Position numbers and translations under genes: made by a program
Notes under the pieces: model-generated
Told to the model about the DNA's origin: nothing
Databases searched by the model: none
Seen by the model: only the letters and a program-made list of their open reading frames with translations
Shown: positions 60,843 to 64,000 of the stretch, in pieces
How the letters are laid out: every line of letters begins with the position of its first letter
Numbering within the stretch: position 1 is the stretch's first letter
NCBI GenBank assembly: GCA_947579665.1
Contig: OX388345.1
Coordinates: 35,493,849 to 35,557,848, forward strand
Direction: 5' to 3'
DNA from: Sympetrum striolatum
Lineage: Eukaryota > Arthropoda > Insecta > Odonata > Libellulidae
DNA: 64,000 nucleotides

Positions 60843-61778
60843 TCTAACATGGCAATCCATTTTGTGCAATTATTTACGTTCAGATTGAGAATTTGCAATC
60901 TGTCAGTAACGTGTTAAAACAAAAATATGTTCCTACCATATTTTTTCACTATCAAATTTATTCCAAGAATTTTGTCGATCCAAGGAAAACTGAGACTGAA
61001 CAAAATGTTTTCTCCACGGTAATTTCACGTTTTAATATTACATTTGAACTCTAATTCTTCAATTTGTGCTAGGTACATCCTATTTACGATTTTTGGAAAA
61101 TTTACATTCGTGATAAAGGAAAATTCTTATCAAGCATCATCAAGTACTATCTCTACAGCTCTACTGGACCATACTGAATATTTACCATACTATTCTTTCG
61201 CCTCATATTTATTCACAAGCATCAGCTGATAATATTAGTTAAAACATTTATTCATAATTATTAAATATTACTTATAATTAAACTAATGCAGGAGAAATCA
61301 AATCCTCTATCCTTACGTTCTACAACGTTATCGTTCATTGCGCTAGTATTTATGTAATTTATTTACAAACATCAGCATAAAGAACGAAGCCAATTATTGC
61401 TGTCGATCAACAATAATAATAAAGAACAATAATATCAATTTAATAGTGTAAAATATTCAAATGAAACATATAATAATAAATAACCAAATAATATAAACAA
61501 AAAAATCGTACAAAATTGTATTTTTCCACGTCAAACTCTCGTACCATATTCTGAATAGATTTCAAAGATAAGAAGGAAGTTCGAAATGAGTATTGGAAAT
61601 GAGTATTAAAAATGCTGTAATTAGGTAGGTAGCTACGAAAAGACATAATAATTAAGGGAAAAATCAACCCTGGCCATGAAAAATTCTTTACCAATCAGTC
61701 ATCGCAGTCACCCGAGTTCAATAGGCCTTGCCGTCGAATCTGTTACGAGGTATTTCCACCTTCCTTTAATGAATTTTT
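60843..61778 (+). repeat. Diverged segmental duplication, copy 1
   Basis: Matches copy 2 (62808-63455) in order through TAACATGGCAAT, CCTATTTACGATTTTTGG, GATAAAGGAAAA, CATCAGCTGATAA, ATCAACCCTGGC-ATGAA, GTCACCCGAGTTCAA and CACCTTCCTTTAAT. The offset drops from about 1.99 to 1.67 kb because copy 1 holds about 320 bp absent from copy 2 (roughly 61300-61610). Substitutions and indels are many, so the duplication is old. Confidence 0.75.
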
Positions 61779-61904
61779 ACTTTCTCCATATACGAAGTAT
61801 AGAGAAAGTATTGTTTTCATGAAAAAATTCGACTTCGAGATTTCAACGGAAATACATGTTTTGGGGTCCCTAGAACACGTTTTGACTATTTTCGGAATGA
61901 TGTC

Positions 61905-61936
<32 letters not shown>

Positions 61937-62778
61937 TGTGTGTTTGTGGGCGCTCTAACGTGAAAACTATTTGTCGTATCAATACCAAACTTCGTATACA
62001 GTACTGTAGTGTGTGCTGTCAGAGTTGATTAGTTTTTGGAGTAAATCGGTTGACCGGAAGTCGAGCTTCATTCATTAAAGCTCATTTCCGGTTTTCAAAA
62101 TATCTCCATAAATATGATATATACGTGTATTGTATTACTTATAAAAGTTTTAGATAATAAAATTTACTATAACTTTTGTATTTAACATATTTTTATATCA
62201 CCGGTTGATTAGGAGTTATTCGTAAAATACCGATAAACCGGAAGTAGCTGTTATGTACTTTGTGGGCGCTCTAACTTAAAAACTATTCATTATATGAACA
62301 CCAAATTTCAAATATAATACTTTGGTTAGTTTTTTTAGAGTTGATTAGTTTTTGGAGTAAATCGGTTAACCGGAAGTTGAGCTTAATTCTTCAAAGCTCA
62401 TTTCCGGTTTTCAAAATATCTCCATAAATATGATATTTAGGTATATACTATTATTTGTAAAAGTTTTAGAAAATGTAATGTACTATAACTTTTGGTTGAA
62501 ACATATTTTTGTATCACTGATTGTGTAGGAGTTATTCATAAAATACTGATAAACCGGAAGTTGCTGATTATGTACTTTGTGGGCGCTCTGGGCTCTATGG
62601 GCGAAAGGCCAATTTCATCGTTTTTCATCGATCATGTCCCGTAAAAATTATTTATCATGTTTTTGGCATCAAAGATAATATATAATATTAATAACTCAAA
62701 TTCCAAGTTTAGATGGAATATAGAGTTCGAAATTACTGCGGTAGATAAATATTTACATCTTATATATATGGAGAAAGT
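61779..62778. mobile_element. 1,000-bp repeat element with 14-bp terminal inverted repeats
   Basis: The ends are ACTTTCTCCATATA at 61779-61792 and its exact reverse complement at 62765-62778. The first 31 bp also form an imperfect palindrome that ends in AGAGAAAGT. Inside are a (TG)n microsatellite (61905-61945) and two full plus one partial tandem units starting GTGGGCGCTCT at 61946, 62262 and 62579 (period 316-317 bp). Each unit has AGTTTTTGGAGTAAATCGGT, the CCGGAAGT...TTTCCGGTTTTC pair and ATCTCCATAAATATGATAT. There is no transposase. It lies exactly at the end of duplication copy 1. No clear target-site duplication was found, so the transposon class is open. Confidence 0.7.
61905..61945 (+). 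repeat. (TG)n microsatellite
   Basis: About 20 TG units with a few interruptions, inside the terminal-inverted-repeat element. Confidence 0.9.
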
Positions 62779-62807
62779 CATGTGCTGGCCACATCAGATT
62801 TTTTTAT

Positions 62808-63455
62808 CTTAACATAGCAATTAATTTTAGACAATCATTTATATTGTTTGAGGTTTTGCAATTCTTCAAACACTACCTTAAAACAAAGATTTGTCCCATC
62901 TATCTTTTTACTGGCCAATTTAATTATAACTTTTTTATATAATTTCTTTAATCCAAGCCTTAACCCCCTATTATAAAATTGAATAAAAAGAGAGATATAA
63001 TTTTTCCACAAGAATTTAACGTTCTTGATATTACAATTTTTAACTTCAATTTTGTTAGATGCTTGTACCCTATTTACGGTTTTCAGAAAATTTATAAATG
63101 TGATAACAGGAAAAAATCATAATTAGTTTATTTTCTCAACGATTCCTTTGAAATACTGAGCAATACTATAATATTTTTTCGTTGTATTTTTATTCTAAGT
63201 ATCAATTGATAAATTTATTTAAACATATTACTTTATAAACCTGCCGCTAAGATCCACAACATTAACATAGTTACTATCAAAAATAGCATAATTATATGCA
63301 GCAACGAAGAGAAATAATAAATATGGCAACAACTCAACCCTAGCGATGAAGAATATACTTCCCCGATGAGTCACCGAAGTCACCCGAGTTCAAGAGACCT
63401 TACCGCTGAGAGAATGGGTCTCGTGGTATCTCCACCTTCCTTTAATAACATTTTT
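62808..63455 (+). repeat. Diverged segmental duplication, copy 2
   Basis: Second copy of the segment at 60843-61778. The best-conserved part is near the right end: TCACCGAAGTCACCCGAGTT (from 63371) against TCATCGCAGTCACCCGAGTT, and CACCTTCCTTTAATAACATTTTTT against the site where the 1,000-bp element sits in copy 1. No open frame is conserved between copies (one has a stop where the other is open). Confidence 0.75.
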
Positions 63456-64000
63456 TAATCTTATCGCGCGCACTTTGAGAAGCATGCACAAGAGCAGTTC
63501 TCCGAAAGAGAGAGAGGGACGGTCAAGAGAGTAGGATACGACCTCGTTCTTGCTTTAACCGCGAAAGGGAGGTCTGCTCCACCTGTGGATCGCTTCCGAC
63601 GGAATAAAAGCCCCGGATTTCACAGAATCTATCGGGGTTACAAGTTGGATCGAACGCCGTAAAAATAAGTTCGCAGACCGTGTACCCTATTTATCTTCCG
63701 TTGCCGGAGACGGAGGTTTAATTTTTTATAAGATACCAGGATATCCTTGAGAACTCCCGAGCCTTACTTCTTGTGCAAAAGGGATACAAAGGGCCTAAGG
63801 CTTGTGAAAGGATGAGATCTTCCATGTTTGCGATTTTTTTGGATTGGTAGAACGAGATCCGATGAATAATGAGTTGTGGGAAGTGCAGCACTTAACATTC
63901 ACCTTATCTGCCTTTAAGAAAAATGATCCCTTTCTTTCTTCCACCACAAAATCTCAATTAAATAAAAGAATTTCGAGTCGCTTGAGAGATGAGAGGGTTT
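63456..64000. other. GC-richer non-coding stretch at the window edge
   Basis: The region 63450-63800 is GC-richer than its surroundings and contains GAGAGAGAGGGA and CGGAATAAAAGCCCCGG. No gene or repeat recognised. Confidence 0.5.

Overview
This window looks like a non-coding stretch of an animal nuclear genome, most likely from an arthropod and probably an insect with a large genome. It is strongly AT-rich and has no operon-like gene packing and no recognisable host protein-coding gene. Almost everything identifiable is a transposable element or a repeat of arthropod type: piggyBac, hAT, RTE/BovB-like and Jockey/CR1-like LINEs, and tRNA-derived SINEs. The species call is inference. No exon, rRNA or intact tRNA gene could be supported, so the window probably lies in an intergenic region or a very long intron.

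Layout. At 1850-2210 there is a small non-autonomous hAT element with 8-bp target-site duplications. The region 2.2-20.4 kb is AT-rich with scattered tRNA-like fragments (about 4.8 kb) and two foldback hairpins (10.88 and 12.2 kb). At 20.45-23.97 kb a Jockey/CR1-type LINE remnant is split by a complete-ended but dead piggyBac element. That element has TTAA duplications, a duplicated left end and a broken transposase. At 30.35-32.58 kb a 5'-truncated RTE/BovB-like LINE keeps an uninterrupted 737-codon reverse-transcriptase frame, the only convincing long coding region in the window. From 36 to 51 kb there are a SINE copy, hairpins, a local duplication with a large foldback element inside it (42.8-43.5 kb), LINE 3' tails and a tRNA-like cassette flanked by inverted repeats.

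The most unusual structure is at 55.99-58.30 kb. Two tandem macro-repeats of about 1.14 and 1.17 kb are each built from six diverged monomers spaced mostly about 148-176 bp apart. Eleven of the twelve monomers carry a TCGAACC-type core, the reverse complement of a pol III B-box-like sequence. A tRNA-derived SINE lies just after the array. At 60.84-63.46 kb a diverged duplication flanks a 1,000-bp element with short terminal inverted repeats and internal ~316-bp tandem units.

How the parts relate. The elements are independent selfish sequences, not a pathway. The nesting gives relative ages: the Jockey/CR1-like LINE is older than the piggyBac insertion, and the RTE-like LINE may have landed beside an older dispersed repeat. 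Moderately GC-rich patches of a few hundred bp recur through the AT-rich background and remain unexplained.
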